A DNA stretch of 64,000 nucleotides from CBDIHP01 sp965279195 (GCA_965279195.1 CBDIHP010000028.1:60463-124462); one strand, 5' to 3'; positions 44,401 through 53,670 are shown, counted from the stretch's first letter. Program-made: numbers and translations. The notes: generated by a model not told the origin, from the letters alone.

Positions 44401-44748
44401 CAGCGACAGCGTCCGGGGCTCGCTCAGGGCCAGGCCGGTCACGCGGTAGGAGCCGACGCGGATCGCGCGGTTGCCCATGGGCGGGTCGGCCACGAGGGGG
44501 GTCGAGGCGATCGGGGCCCCCTTGGTCGAGGGCATCCAGACGACCCAATCCTCAAGTTCGGCCGGCGTCACCGCCAGGTCGCCGCCCACCCGGCCGAGCG
44601 TCTCCGCGAGGGCGGCGCGGCCGGGGTCGAACGGCGAGATCGGCACGGACTGGAACACCGACGGCGGGGCCGGCCGATCACGATCCAACGGGGACTCCCC
44701 CCAGACCACGAGCCGGCCGTCCCAGGCCGACGCTTGGAGCACGATCAT
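41479..44748 (-). CDS. SNF2-family helicase-like ATPase
   Basis: A 1089-residue Swi2/Snf2 ATPase with a long N-terminal bacterial SNF2-associated region (residues 1-560). Motif I is ADDMGLGKT near 640, motif II DEAQ (VVLDEAQNIKN), motif III GTPVEN, motif V KAGGVGLTLT and motif VI QATDRAFRIGQ. All are intact, so ATP-driven DNA translocation is expected. It is followed by the SWIM gene four bases later. Similar SNF2-SWIM pairs occur widely in bacteria; their role is not settled. None of the methylase, phospholipase-D or other genes of a known SNF2-containing defence system adjoin. Confidence 0.94.
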   Translation of the reverse strand: MIVLQASAWDGRLVVWGESPLDRDRPAPPSVFQSVPISPFDPGRAALAETLGRVGGDLAVTPAELEDWVVWMPSTKGAPIASTPLVADPPMGNRAIRVGSYRVTGLALSEPRTLSLLMAAMTDQATLAQGVVIGSTLAYWSQVARFVGSIVARQVYLPGLEREREREPVRPPASPPPSRRGGPPPQVLRTFEARWTPVLAGPDASRFAQLGRVMPHAARALGPARGSWTPPQTPAAEALRPVVDRLVDHLVRSSQGTTPVEAPPARGRPKKAPAQPTFNSLHDQWLHALTSADPKIQGEASELDRLADQIRTWRRPIDVSARAPYRLCFRLEEPVDEDPIRTINAASVARANGGTWTVRYLIQSNSDPSLIRPIEDAWTATRVKAKPGRKSDAEAGPPLPGREVLLSGLGQAAALCPRVEANLRTATPTAHTLDAAGAAEFLNRTAGLLEQAGFGVLFPAWWSRKGTKLKLGARALIKAPRLKAKGILGLDQLLNFEWQIALGGQTLTYKELQALARLKVPLVQIRGQWVQLSPEEIRQALAFWEAKAKGKVAGREAIRMALGMLGQTTPEGLEFEGVSADGWLGELIDQLTGKSSYDLLEASAGFRGMLRPYQARGFSWLAFLRQWGFGACLADDMGLGKTVQTLALLLRDWETLPEKDRRPTLLVCPMSVVGNWKKEAEKFAPDLPVAVHHGLERVRSKSEFKKQMKAQGLVLTSYALLHRDEELLGQIDWAAVVLDEAQNIKNPTTRQSQAARNLRSSAKVALTGTPVENHVGDLWSIMDFLNPGLLGNQAEFKRAFHVPIQVHKDEQAARKLQTLTSPFLLRRLKTDKSIISDLPLKNEMKVYCNLTKEQATLYEAVVEEAKDKLENAEGIQYKGVVLSLLARLKQVCNHPAQFLGDNSAIPDRSGKLSRLTEMLEEVLASGERALVFTQFSEMGEILRKHLQETFGREVLFLHGGTPKARRDEMVARFQAAEPDGPRIFLLTVKAGGVGLTLTAANHVFHYDRWWNPAVENQATDRAFRIGQTKPVQVHKFLCMGTLEEKIDEMLESKAKVAGQVVGSGEDWLTKLSASEIKDVFKLRREAFEG

Positions 44749-44946
44749 CGCGCACGAATCCCGGGGCGACCCCTCGACGCATCAAAGCCCATCAACACGA
44801 TCGATCCGCCGCGTCCCATTGCACCAGATTCGCACGCGCCGCGAAAGCCCGCCGCGTCGAACCTTGCGATCGGCCTCCCGTGGCGATAGCCTGGCTGGCG
44901 TCCTTCCCGCCTCCAGACAACGGGGTCCGCACGAAAGGTCGCGACG

Positions 44947-47355
44947 ATGACAAGGCTGCAACGTGGGCGATGGTCCGCGCTCGGGTCCCTCGCAATCCTC
45001 CTGTCCGCGGGGCAGGGCCGGGCCATCGCCGCGACCGGTATGGTCGACCTCACACGCGCGGTCGTGGTCGCGCCCGAGAAGGCCAGCGGCCCCGAGGCGA
45101 AGGCCGTCCGGATGCTCGTGGAGGAGGTCGAGAAGCGGTCGGGCGTGCGGTTCGAGGTCAAGTCGGCATGGACCGGCATCGAGGGCCGCCCGGTGATCGC
45201 CGTCGCACGCCAGGGCCAGCTCGCCGGGCTCGACGACCGCCTCAAGGGGCTCGACGCCGCCAAGGGCGCCGAGGGCTTTCGCATCAAGGTCGATGCAAGT
45301 GCCCCGGGCGTGCTGGTGGTGGGGAACGACACCAGGGGCGTCCTGTTCGGCGTCGGGCGGCTCCTGCGCGAACTGCGAATGACCCGAGGGAAGGTCGCCG
45401 TGCCGGCGGATTTCGCCCTCAGCACCGCGCCCAAGATGGCGATCCGCGGCCACCAGCTCGGCTACCGGCCCAAGACGAACTCGTATGATGGCTGGGACAT
45501 TGATCAATGGGAGCAATATTACCGCGAACTGATCGTCTTCGGCCTGAACGCCGTGGAGCTGATCCCGCCGAGGTCCGACGACGAGGCCGACAGCCCGCAT
45601 TTCCCCCGGCCGCCGCTGGACATGATGATCAAGATGTCCCAGCTCGCGAAGGATTACGGGCTCGACCTCTGGATCTGGTACCCGGCGATGGACCCGGACT
45701 ACGAGAACCCGGCGACGGTCGACCGCGCGATCAAGGAGTGGGCCGACGTCCTCAAGCACCTGCCGAAGGTCGATCATATCTTCGTCCCCGGCGGCGACCC
45801 CGGCCACACGCAGCCGAAATACCTGATGCCGATGCTGGAGAAGCAGGCGGCGTCGATCAAGAAACTCCATCCGAATGCGAAGATGTGGATGTCGCCGCAG
45901 GGGTTCACGAAGCCCTGGATGGATGAGTACCTGGAGATCATGAAGGCCGAGCCCGAGTGGCTCGAAGGCGTGGTCTTCGGGCCGCAGGTGCGGATGCCGC
46001 TGGACCAGCTCCGCAAGGCCTTGCCGAAGCGGTACCCGATCCGCAACTATCCCGACATCACCCACACGCTCAAGTGCCAGTACCCGGTGCCCGAGTGGGA
46101 CGTGGCCTACGCGGTGACGCAGGACCGCGAGATCGCCAACCCCCGGCCGGTCGACCAGACGGCCATCTTCCGGTCGGCCCTGCCGGACACCGTCGGCTAC
46201 ATCACCTACTCCGAGGGCTGCCACGACGACGTCAACAAGGTCATCTGGAGCGCCCTGGGCTGGGATCCCGAGACGCCCGCCATCACCATCCTGCGAGAAT
46301 ATGCCCGCTATTACATGGGTGAGGAGGCCGTCGAGGGCGTCGCGCAGGGGCTCATGGCCCTGGAGCGCAACTGGCGGGGGCCCTTGCTGACGAACAAGGA
46401 GGTGGACACGACCTACCGGCAGTTCCGCGACATCGAGAAGGCCGCAGGCCCGGGGCTCAGGCGGAACTGGCGGTTCCAGCTCGCGCTCTATCGGGCCGAC
46501 TTCGATTCGTTCGTCCGCGACCGGCTCATCAACGAGACGGCCCTCGAAGCCGAGGCGCGGGACGCCCTGAAGCTGGCCCCGACGGTCGGCGCGATCCCGG
46601 CGATGGCGAAGGCGGAGGCGATCCTGAACCGGTCGGTCACCTCGCCCGTGGCGGTCGACAAGCGGGCGCGGATGCTGGAGGTCGCCGAGGCGCTCTTCCA
46701 GAGCATCCATCTTCAGTTGAGCGTCTCCAAATATCAGGCGGTGGCCCTGGGGCGAGGCACGAGCCTGGACACGATGGACCTGCCGCTCAACGACCGGCTT
46801 TGGCTCACCGACCAGTTCGAGGCCGTCCGCAAGCTCGGCAAGGAGGAGGAGCGGCTCGCCGCGATCGACGCCCTGCTGAACCGGGCCGACCCGGGCCCCG
46901 GCGGGTTCTACGACGACCTCGGCGACCTCACCAACCAGCCGCACCTCCAGACGCCCCCGGGCTCGGTCTACGCATCTGACCCCGATTTCCGCCGCTCGCC
47001 GTACCTGAGCTACACCATCCGCCCGCGCTGGCCGATGGCCTGGCGGCAGGCGATCCAGGCGTTGCACGAGGCGCCGATCGTGCTCAAGTATGAGGACCTG
47101 GATCCGAAGGCGGCCTACAAGGTCAAGGTCGTCTACGCCGGCGACAACATGCCGATCCGGGTCAGGCTCGATGCCGAGGGCACCGAGGTCCACGGCCTGA
47201 TGCCCAAGCCCGAGCCGCCGGTTCCGTTCGAGTTCCCCATCCCCGCCGCCGCCACGGCCGACGGCAAGCTCACCCTCACCTGGACCGCCGAGTCCGGCCG
47301 CGGCGGCAACGGCCGGGGCAACCAGGTGGCGGAAGTCTGGCTGATCAAGAAGTAG
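44947..47355 (+). CDS. putative secreted glycoside hydrolase (GH20/GH67-like)
   Basis: An 802-residue exported protein with a signal peptide (SALGSLAILLSAGQGRAIA). Residues about 40-150 resemble the alpha/beta domain that precedes the catalytic barrel in GH20, GH67 and GH84 enzymes (RMLVEEVEKRSGVRFEV, VLVVGNDTRGVLFGVGRLLREL). Next is a TIM-barrel-like region (WEQYYRELIVFGLNAVELIP, GLDLWIWYPAMDPD, HIFVPGGDPGHTQP). The C-terminus is helical, then beta-rich. The catalytic acids cannot be fixed by eye. It is followed 114 bases later by a DUF1501 gene. Substrate unknown; acetylated sugar or uronic-acid glycans would fit the domain type. Confidence 0.6.
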   Translation: MTRLQRGRWSALGSLAILLSAGQGRAIAATGMVDLTRAVVVAPEKASGPEAKAVRMLVEEVEKRSGVRFEVKSAWTGIEGRPVIAVARQGQLAGLDDRLKGLDAAKGAEGFRIKVDASAPGVLVVGNDTRGVLFGVGRLLRELRMTRGKVAVPADFALSTAPKMAIRGHQLGYRPKTNSYDGWDIDQWEQYYRELIVFGLNAVELIPPRSDDEADSPHFPRPPLDMMIKMSQLAKDYGLDLWIWYPAMDPDYENPATVDRAIKEWADVLKHLPKVDHIFVPGGDPGHTQPKYLMPMLEKQAASIKKLHPNAKMWMSPQGFTKPWMDEYLEIMKAEPEWLEGVVFGPQVRMPLDQLRKALPKRYPIRNYPDITHTLKCQYPVPEWDVAYAVTQDREIANPRPVDQTAIFRSALPDTVGYITYSEGCHDDVNKVIWSALGWDPETPAITILREYARYYMGEEAVEGVAQGLMALERNWRGPLLTNKEVDTTYRQFRDIEKAAGPGLRRNWRFQLALYRADFDSFVRDRLINETALEAEARDALKLAPTVGAIPAMAKAEAILNRSVTSPVAVDKRARMLEVAEALFQSIHLQLSVSKYQAVALGRGTSLDTMDLPLNDRLWLTDQFEAVRKLGKEEERLAAIDALLNRADPGPGGFYDDLGDLTNQPHLQTPPGSVYASDPDFRRSPYLSYTIRPRWPMAWRQAIQALHEAPIVLKYEDLDPKAAYKVKVVYAGDNMPIRVRLDAEGTEVHGLMPKPEPPVPFEFPIPAAATADGKLTLTWTAESGRGGNGRGNQVAEVWLIKK

Positions 47356-47362
47356 GGAGATC

Positions 47363-47451
47363 GAACCGCAAAGACGCAAAGATCGCGGAGGAAAGACAAG
47401 AATTCCATGATGTTAAAACCTTTGCGTCCTTCGCGTCTTTGCGGTTCAATT
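47363..47451. repeat. GCAAAGACGCAAAG-type inverted repeat before DUF1501 gene
   Basis: GAACCGCAAAGACGCAAAG at 47363-47381 faces CCTTCGCGTCTTTGCGGTTC (ending 47447). It starts eight bases after the upstream stop and ends about 20 bases before the DUF1501 start, leaving only the GGAGG ribosome site (47461-47465) between arm and ATG 47470. Confidence 0.85.
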
Positions 47452-47469
47452 CCAGTCCCAGGAGGCCCC

Positions 47470-48807
47470 ATGAAGCGTCGCGAGTTCCTGGCCATGCCGG
47501 CGGTGCTGGCGATGATGGGGGCGGGGGACGGGGTGCTGCCGCCCCGGAAGACGGACTTCGCGCCGAGGGCGAAGCAACTCCTGTTCGTGTTCCTCACGGG
47601 CGGGTTCTCGCATGTCGATACATTCGACCCCAAGCCGAAGCTCCGCGAGCACCACGGCAAGGTGGTTTCCGCGCCCAGCTTGCGGGACGTGGGGCAGCAA
47701 CCCTTGATGGGCTCGCCGTTCGACTTCAGGCGGTGCGGCCGGTCGGGCCTGGCGATCAGCGAGCTGTTCCCGAACCTCGGGACGGTGGCCGACGAACTCT
47801 GCGTGATCCGCAGCCTGCACACCGACATCGTCGAGCATTTCCAGGCCGTCCTGGCCATGCACACCGGCTCGGCCACGGTGCCGTTGCCGAGCATCGGGGC
47901 CTGGCTCAGCCACGGGCTCGGGACGTTCAACGCCAGCCTGCCCTCCTACATGGTCCTCTGCGAGCATCTGCCCTATGCGGGCTCGCAGGTCTGGGACGCG
48001 TCGTTCCTGCCGCCGATCCATCAAGGCGTGCGGATCCTCCCCGGCAAGGAGCCGATCCCCGACCTCAGGTCTCCGTCGAGGACCGGCTCGCTCGCCGAGC
48101 TGGAGCGGGCCCTGCTGAGGGAGGTCAACGAGCGGCATGCGAAGGACCGGGCGGCCGACGGCGACCTGCGGGCACGGACCGACTCGCTCTCGACCGCGCA
48201 GGGGTTGATGCGTGAGGCGCCCGAGGTCTTCGACCTGAGCATGGAGTCCGACGCGACCCTCAAGCTCTACGGCCTGGCCCGCGGCGACGCCTCGTCCTTC
48301 GCCGCGCAGTGTTTGACGGCCCGGCGGCTGGTCGAGCGGGGCGTCCGGGTGGTGGAACTCATCGACACCGGATCATCGGACAACTGGGACTCGCACGGCG
48401 ACATGCAGGCCCACCGGCCGAAGGCCCTGCGGGTGGACCGGGCGATCGCCGGCCTCCTGGCCGACCTCAGGCGGACGGGCCTGCTGGACTCGATCCTGGT
48501 GGCCATCTGCACCGAGTTCGGCCGCACGCCCTGGACCGACAACGCCGCCAGCAAGGGCCGGAACCACTTCGCGAAGGCGTTCACATGTTTACTCGCCGGC
48601 GCGGGCGTCCGAAAGGGCCACACGCACGGCGAGACCGACGAGTACGGGGCCTCGATCGTCAAGGATCCCGTTCATGTGCATGACTACCACGCGACCATCC
48701 TGCACCTGATGGGCGTGGACCACGAGAAGCTCACCTACCGCTTCGCCGGCCGGGACTTCCGGCTCACGGATGTGGATGGGAGGGTGGTGAAGGGGCTGCT
48801 GGCTTGA
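47470..48807 (+). CDS. DUF1501 exported protein
   Basis: A 445-residue DUF1501 protein starting MKRREFLAMPAVLAMMGAG, a Tat-type signal, with GGAGG five bases before the ATG. Family segments are LLFVFLTGGFSHVDTFDPKP and YRFAGRDFRLTDVDGRV. It lies downstream of a glycoside-hydrolase-like gene rather than a PSD1 gene, which is unusual among the three copies here. The inverted repeat between the two genes suggests conserved control. Activity not established. Confidence 0.9.
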   Translation: MKRREFLAMPAVLAMMGAGDGVLPPRKTDFAPRAKQLLFVFLTGGFSHVDTFDPKPKLREHHGKVVSAPSLRDVGQQPLMGSPFDFRRCGRSGLAISELFPNLGTVADELCVIRSLHTDIVEHFQAVLAMHTGSATVPLPSIGAWLSHGLGTFNASLPSYMVLCEHLPYAGSQVWDASFLPPIHQGVRILPGKEPIPDLRSPSRTGSLAELERALLREVNERHAKDRAADGDLRARTDSLSTAQGLMREAPEVFDLSMESDATLKLYGLARGDASSFAAQCLTARRLVERGVRVVELIDTGSSDNWDSHGDMQAHRPKALRVDRAIAGLLADLRRTGLLDSILVAICTEFGRTPWTDNAASKGRNHFAKAFTCLLAGAGVRKGHTHGETDEYGASIVKDPVHVHDYHATILHLMGVDHEKLTYRFAGRDFRLTDVDGRVVKGLLA

Positions 48808-48822
48808 GTCCAGGGGGGGATC

Positions 48823-48858
48823 GGACCGCCAGGACGCCGGGGACGCGGAGGAGGAGAG
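48823..48858. repeat. single GCCAGGACGCC-type arm after DUF1501
   Basis: GGACCGCCAGGACGCCGGGG continuing to a GGAGGAGGAGAG purine tract, a lone arm of the same family as at 18691 and 19906. It lies 15 bases past the DUF1501 stop. No opposing arm was found before the next gene. Confidence 0.65.
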
Positions 48859-48942
48859 CCACTCTTGCCCCTGCCACAGCCCGTCGCCCCGTGGCCGGCC
48901 CCGGATCACAGCGGACCACCGATATACAATCATTTCGACATA

Positions 48943-51900
48943 TTAACCTCTTTTATCGATCTCCCCCGCCAGCACGGGTTCCAGGCGTGTCCAGGCGGCG
49001 AGGATGGGGTCGATGAGGCCGGGGGCGAGGGGCTGGCCGGCGCGGATGTGGTGCTCGACGTCGCGGGCGTTCAGGCCGAGGTCCTCCGCGCCCAGGTTGC
49101 GGCAGGATCCGAGGATGGCGTGGGCGGCGCGGGCGACGGCGTCGGCGTCCCCGGCGGCGAAGGCCGCGCGGAGGGATTCCAGGTGCTTGGGGGCGTCGTC
49201 GCGGAGCAGGTTCAGGAGGACGAGTTCCAGTTCGCCGTCGCCGTCGCTGATCTCGCGGAGGCGGCCCTGGTCGAGCACCGGGCCGGCGAGGGCGGGGGGC
49301 GAGGGGACGGGCGGGGCGGGGTCCGACGCGTGGTCGCCGCGGATGGGCGGGGAGGCGGGTCGTGACATGGCGGGCACCGGTTTGGGAGGAAGGGCCGGGG
49401 CGGGCCGGTCGCCGACGGCCGGGGCGAGGTCGTACTCGCTGGACATCTCGACGGCCCGGAGGGAGAACTCGGAGGTATCCAGGACGACCGCGTCCATGTC
49501 GGTCTCGGGCGGCCCGCCGAACGCCCGCGCGGGGGCCCAGCGCTTGAGGGTCGCGGCGACGGTCGCGGGCAGGATCGGCTTGGTGAGGTAGTCGTCCATG
49601 CCCACCTCCAGGCAGCGCTCGCGGTCGCCCTGCATGGCGTGGGCGGTCATGGCGATGATCGGGATCCGGCGGCCGTTGCCGTGCCTCGCCTCGATCCGGC
49701 GGATCTCCCTCGTGGCCTGGTAGCCGTCCATCACGGGCATGGCCAGGTCCATGAGGATGAGGTCATATCGGAACGTCTGGGACATCTCGACCGCCTCGGC
49801 GCCCTGGGTGGCGGAGTCGGCCTCGCAGCCGAGCCGGGAGAGGATCTGGAGCGCCACGCGGCGGTTGGTGGGCACGTCCTCGACGAGGAGGACGCGGAGC
49901 CCCCGGAGTTCCCCCTCGGCCATGACCGAGTCGGCCGGGGCCTGGGCGATGAGGTCGGCGGAGGTGCGCAGGAAGGTCCACTCCTGATACGGCCGGGCCA
50001 GGGTGGCCGCGACGCCCGAGGGCGTCTCCCCCGGGCCGGCGTGGTCGCCGTCGGGGAGGATCCGCAGGACGGGGGTCGGCCGGCGGCGGAGCTGGAGGAA
50101 GGCGGCGACCTCGGCGTCCCCGAGGCCGTCGCCCAGGACGATGAGGTGGAGCAGCCCGCGCCTCTGGCAGAGCTCGGCGGCCTCGGACGGCGACCCCACG
50201 GCGAGGACCTCGACGCCCCACGACTCGTAGGATTGCCGGATCCGCCGCCTCGACCGCTCGTCGGGCTCGACGGCGAGGATCCGGCGGCCGCGGAGGGACG
50301 CCGGGGCGAGGGTGGCGTCGGCGCCGCTGACGGCGCGCGGGACCAGGGGGAGGCGGACGTGGAAGGTGCTGCCGCGCCCCATCTCGCTCTCGACGGCGAC
50401 GGAGCCCCCCATCAGTTCGACGAGGCTGCGGCAGATGGCCAGGCCGAGGCCGGTGCCGCCGTAGAGCCGGGAGGTCGAGTTGTCGGCCTGGACGAACGAC
50501 TCGAAGATGGCCCGGTGGCGGTCGGGGCTGATGCCGATGCCGGTGTCGAAGACGCTGAGCACGACGAGCCGGGCGGCGGCCCCGGGGATCTCGGGCTCGA
50601 CGGCCGCGCGGATGCCGACCCTGCCGGCGCTGGTGAACTTGATGGCGTTGCCCAGGAGGTTCGTCAGGACCTGCCGGATCCGCGCCGAGTCCCCCTGGAA
50701 CCACTCGGGCTGGCCGGCGGGGTAGGCGGCCTCGATGACGAGTTCCTTGGCCCGGGCCTCGGGCGTGAGCAGGTCGACGACGTCGCCGACGACCGACCGG
50801 AGGTTGAAGTCCAGGGCCTCGATGGTCATCTTGCCCGCCTCGATCTTGGAGTAATCGAGGATGTCGCTGATGATCTTCAGGAGCGCCATCCCGCTCTCGC
50901 GGATGGTCCGGGCGTAGTCGCGCTGGAGGGCGTTGAGGGGGGTGTCCAGGAGCAGGCTGCTCATGCCGATGACGCCGTTCATGGGCGTCCGGATCTCGTG
51001 GCTCATGTTGGCGAGGAAGGCGGACTTGAGCCTTGAGGCTTCGAGGGCCTGCTCGCGGGCCTCGACGAGGTCGTCGATGCGGTCGGTGACCATGATCAGG
51101 CCGCCGATCTGGCACTCGGGGTCGCGCCAGGGGTGGATGGCCCAGCGGAGGTGGAAGACCTCGCCGCTGGCGCGGGGGAACACCTCCTCGTCGCGCGAGT
51201 GGACGTCCCCCTGGAGGCAGAGCCGGTGGATCTCGCGCCATTCCCCGGGGATGTCGGGGAAGACGTCGTAGTGCGACAGGCCGACGAGGTCGCGCTCGCC
51301 CAGGTCGTAATCGGACAGCCAGCGTCGGGAGTAGGCGATGTAGCGCATCTCCCGGTCGAACATGGCGATGGCGATGGGGGCGTTGGCGATGCTCTCGGAG
51401 AGCATGTGGCGCTGGCGGAGGGCCTCGGCCTCCTTCTGCCGGCGCTCGGTGACGTCGTGGAAGACGGCGATGGCCCAGCAGATGTGGTCGTCGGCGCCCC
51501 GGATCGGCGAGGCGTTGACCTCGATGTCCAGCCCTTCGGGGCGCGAGGGGTTCTTGACGAACATCGCGACCTCGCTCGCCATCTCGCCCTGGAGGGCCCG
51601 CCAGAGCGGCATCTGCTCCTGGGGGAACGGGGTGACGCGGTCGGGCAGGAACAGGCCGTAGTGCTCGGTCCACTCGTCGGGGTCGCCGTCGTAGCGGCCG
51701 ACCCCCAGGGTCCGCTCGGCCGCCGGGTTGAAGACCACGAACTGCCCCTCGCGGTCGATCATCACCACCGAGTCGGCCATGTTGTCCAGGGTGATCTGGA
51801 GCACCTGCGTCTGGCGCCTGAGTTCCTCGGCCGCGGCCTTGGCCTCGGTCACGTCGCGCGAGATGCCGATCATCCGCCGGACCCGGCCGTCGGGGTCGCG

Positions 51901-53670
51901 GCTGAAGACCATCTGGCGGTTCCAGAGCCAGCGGTAGCCGCCGTCCTTGCGCCGGAAGCGGTACTCGTTCTCGAGGATCGCCCCCTCGACAGGCACGATC
52001 CGGCCCGCCTCGACGTCCAGGCCGAAGTCGCGGCTCTTCTCGATCACCCCGGCCAGGTCGTCGGGATGGACCAGGCCCATCAGATCGACGCTCTTGAGCG
52101 TCCGGAACTCGTCGATCGAATATCCCAGCACCCGCTCCACGGCCGCGTTGGCGTAGACCAGGTGGTCGTCGATCTGGTCGAAGACGTAGAGGACGTCCGG
52201 CGTGGCCTCGGCGATGCTCCAGAACAGCCGGCGGCTCTCGTCCCGCTCGATCTCGGCCTGGCGGCTCCGGGTGATGTCCTCGACCAGCGACACGAAGTAG
52301 TCCGGCGAGCCGTCGGGCTTGCGGACCAGCGACACGCTCAGGCGGGCCCAGACGACGTGGCCAGCCTTGTGCAGGTAGCGCTTCTCCTGCTGGAACCAGT
52401 CGAATTCCCGGTCGAGCATCCTCCGGACCCGCGCCTGGCTCTCGGGCAGGTCCTCGGGGTGGGTCAGCTCCTGGTAGGTCTCGTCCAGGAACTCGGCCTC
52501 GGAGTAGCCGAGCATCTGGCAGAAGGCCGGGTTCACCCGCAGGAACTTGCCCCGGTGGTCGACGATCGCGATGCCGATGGCGGAGTGCTCGAAGGCCGAC
52601 CGGAACCGCTCCTCGCTCTGACGCAGCCGCTCGCGGTCGGCCTCGGCCCGGCGGTCGGCCTCCTTCCGCGCGGTGAGGTCCTGCTCCAGCACCCCGAAGC
52701 CCTGGAACTGCCCCTCGTCCACGACCGGGTCGAAGTTGATCCCGACCCAGACCGGCCGGCCGTCCTTGCGGTACTTGAGCAGCTCGCCGCGGAACTGGCC
52801 CTGGGCCTCGATCGCCCGGCGGATGGCGGCCAGCGCCTCGCGGTCGGTCTCCGGGCCGGTGGTCAGGTCGAGGAAGTCCCGCCCGCGAGCCTCCTCGGCC
52901 GAGACGCCGAAGATCCGGGTGAACGACTCGTTGACCTGCTCGACCCGGCCGGAGGGGGCGAGCAGGGAGATCGCGTGCTCGGTCCTGGCGGCGGCCATCA
53001 CGACCTTCCGCGCCTGGGTCTTGAACTCCGCCAGGGCCTCGTCGGCGGCGCGGGCGGCCGTGCGGTCCTCGACGAGGTACGTGAACCGGCCGTTGGCCGC
53101 GGCGCTGACGGTCACCTTCAGCCAGGCGTCGCGCTCGGGGCCGACGTGGCGGTAGTCGAAGCCGACGGGCTTGCCGCTGGCGACGGCCTCGCGATACTTG
53201 CCGAGCCACAGGTCGATCTGCTCGCGGCTGGCCCCGAGCTCGCTGGCGAGCTTGCCGGCCGTGTCGCGCGGGGAACGGCCGAAGAACCGGGCGAGGGCGT
53301 CGTTGTCGGCCAGGTGGCGGATGTCGTCCCCCTCGACCTCGACCATGCCGACCATGACGTCGGCCGAGTCGAACAGCTCGCGGGCCGCCGGGCCGAAGAC
53401 CTCGGCCGGGGCCTCGGCCGCCGGGGTGACCCGGAGGATCGCGCCCGAGGGGTTGCCCTCGGGGCCGAGCAGGGGGCCTCGCTCCAGGTCGAACGCGCGC
53501 AAGCGACCCTGCAGCTTGAGCTTGAGGCGGCAGCGGGCGGGCGAATGGACGTCCCCCAGCCAGCCGCGCAGGGGGTCCTGGCAGGCCCACTCGGGCACAC
53601 CCAGCCGGTGCGCCTCCGGGCAGGCCGAGACCACCCGGCCTCGGGCATCGCAGACGATCGTCGCGGTCAT
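48943..53670 (-). CDS. multi-PAS hybrid histidine kinase with HPt
   Basis: A 1575-residue hybrid kinase without an evident membrane segment. After an N-terminal region it has about six PAS/PAC modules, several ending in DITR-, DVTE- or DRTA-type linkers. The kinase core follows: H-box NMSHEIRTPMNGVIGM near 888, then NLLGNAIKFTS, DTGIGI and GGTGLGLAI. Two receiver-like domains come next. The first (LHLIVLGDGLGD) lacks an aspartate at the usual place; the second is canonical (DLILMDLAMPVMDG near 1307, lysine in YLTKPI). A C-terminal HPt domain has AHAILGSCRNLGAEDL. A proline-rich linker precedes the HPt. It is likely a cytosolic phosphorelay hub; signal unknown. ATG 53670 begins MTATIVCDARGRVV. 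Confidence 0.95.
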   Translation of the reverse strand: MTATIVCDARGRVVSACPEAHRLGVPEWACQDPLRGWLGDVHSPARCRLKLKLQGRLRAFDLERGPLLGPEGNPSGAILRVTPAAEAPAEVFGPAARELFDSADVMVGMVEVEGDDIRHLADNDALARFFGRSPRDTAGKLASELGASREQIDLWLGKYREAVASGKPVGFDYRHVGPERDAWLKVTVSAAANGRFTYLVEDRTAARAADEALAEFKTQARKVVMAAARTEHAISLLAPSGRVEQVNESFTRIFGVSAEEARGRDFLDLTTGPETDREALAAIRRAIEAQGQFRGELLKYRKDGRPVWVGINFDPVVDEGQFQGFGVLEQDLTARKEADRRAEADRERLRQSEERFRSAFEHSAIGIAIVDHRGKFLRVNPAFCQMLGYSEAEFLDETYQELTHPEDLPESQARVRRMLDREFDWFQQEKRYLHKAGHVVWARLSVSLVRKPDGSPDYFVSLVEDITRSRQAEIERDESRRLFWSIAEATPDVLYVFDQIDDHLVYANAAVERVLGYSIDEFRTLKSVDLMGLVHPDDLAGVIEKSRDFGLDVEAGRIVPVEGAILENEYRFRRKDGGYRWLWNRQMVFSRDPDGRVRRMIGISRDVTEAKAAAEELRRQTQVLQITLDNMADSVVMIDREGQFVVFNPAAERTLGVGRYDGDPDEWTEHYGLFLPDRVTPFPQEQMPLWRALQGEMASEVAMFVKNPSRPEGLDIEVNASPIRGADDHICWAIAVFHDVTERRQKEAEALRQRHMLSESIANAPIAIAMFDREMRYIAYSRRWLSDYDLGERDLVGLSHYDVFPDIPGEWREIHRLCLQGDVHSRDEEVFPRASGEVFHLRWAIHPWRDPECQIGGLIMVTDRIDDLVEAREQALEASRLKSAFLANMSHEIRTPMNGVIGMSSLLLDTPLNALQRDYARTIRESGMALLKIISDILDYSKIEAGKMTIEALDFNLRSVVGDVVDLLTPEARAKELVIEAAYPAGQPEWFQGDSARIRQVLTNLLGNAIKFTSAGRVGIRAAVEPEIPGAAARLVVLSVFDTGIGISPDRHRAIFESFVQADNSTSRLYGGTGLGLAICRSLVELMGGSVAVESEMGRGSTFHVRLPLVPRAVSGADATLAPASLRGRRILAVEPDERSRRRIRQSYESWGVEVLAVGSPSEAAELCQRRGLLHLIVLGDGLGDAEVAAFLQLRRRPTPVLRILPDGDHAGPGETPSGVAATLARPYQEWTFLRTSADLIAQAPADSVMAEGELRGLRVLLVEDVPTNRRVALQILSRLGCEADSATQGAEAVEMSQTFRYDLILMDLAMPVMDGYQATREIRRIEARHGNGRRIPIIAMTAHAMQGDRERCLEVGMDDYLTKPILPATVAATLKRWAPARAFGGPPETDMDAVVLDTSEFSLRAVEMSSEYDLAPAVGDRPAPALPPKPVPAMSRPASPPIRGDHASDPAPPVPSPPALAGPVLDQGRLREISDGDGELELVLLNLLRDDAPKHLESLRAAFAAGDADAVARAAHAILGSCRNLGAEDLGLNARDVEHHIRAGQPLAPGLIDPILAAWTRLEPVLAGEIDKRG

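Noticed and set aside
40608..44748. DISARM or another SNF2-based defence system
   Set aside because: No methylase, phospholipase-D or DUF1998 genes adjoin. Only the common SNF2-SWIM pair is present.
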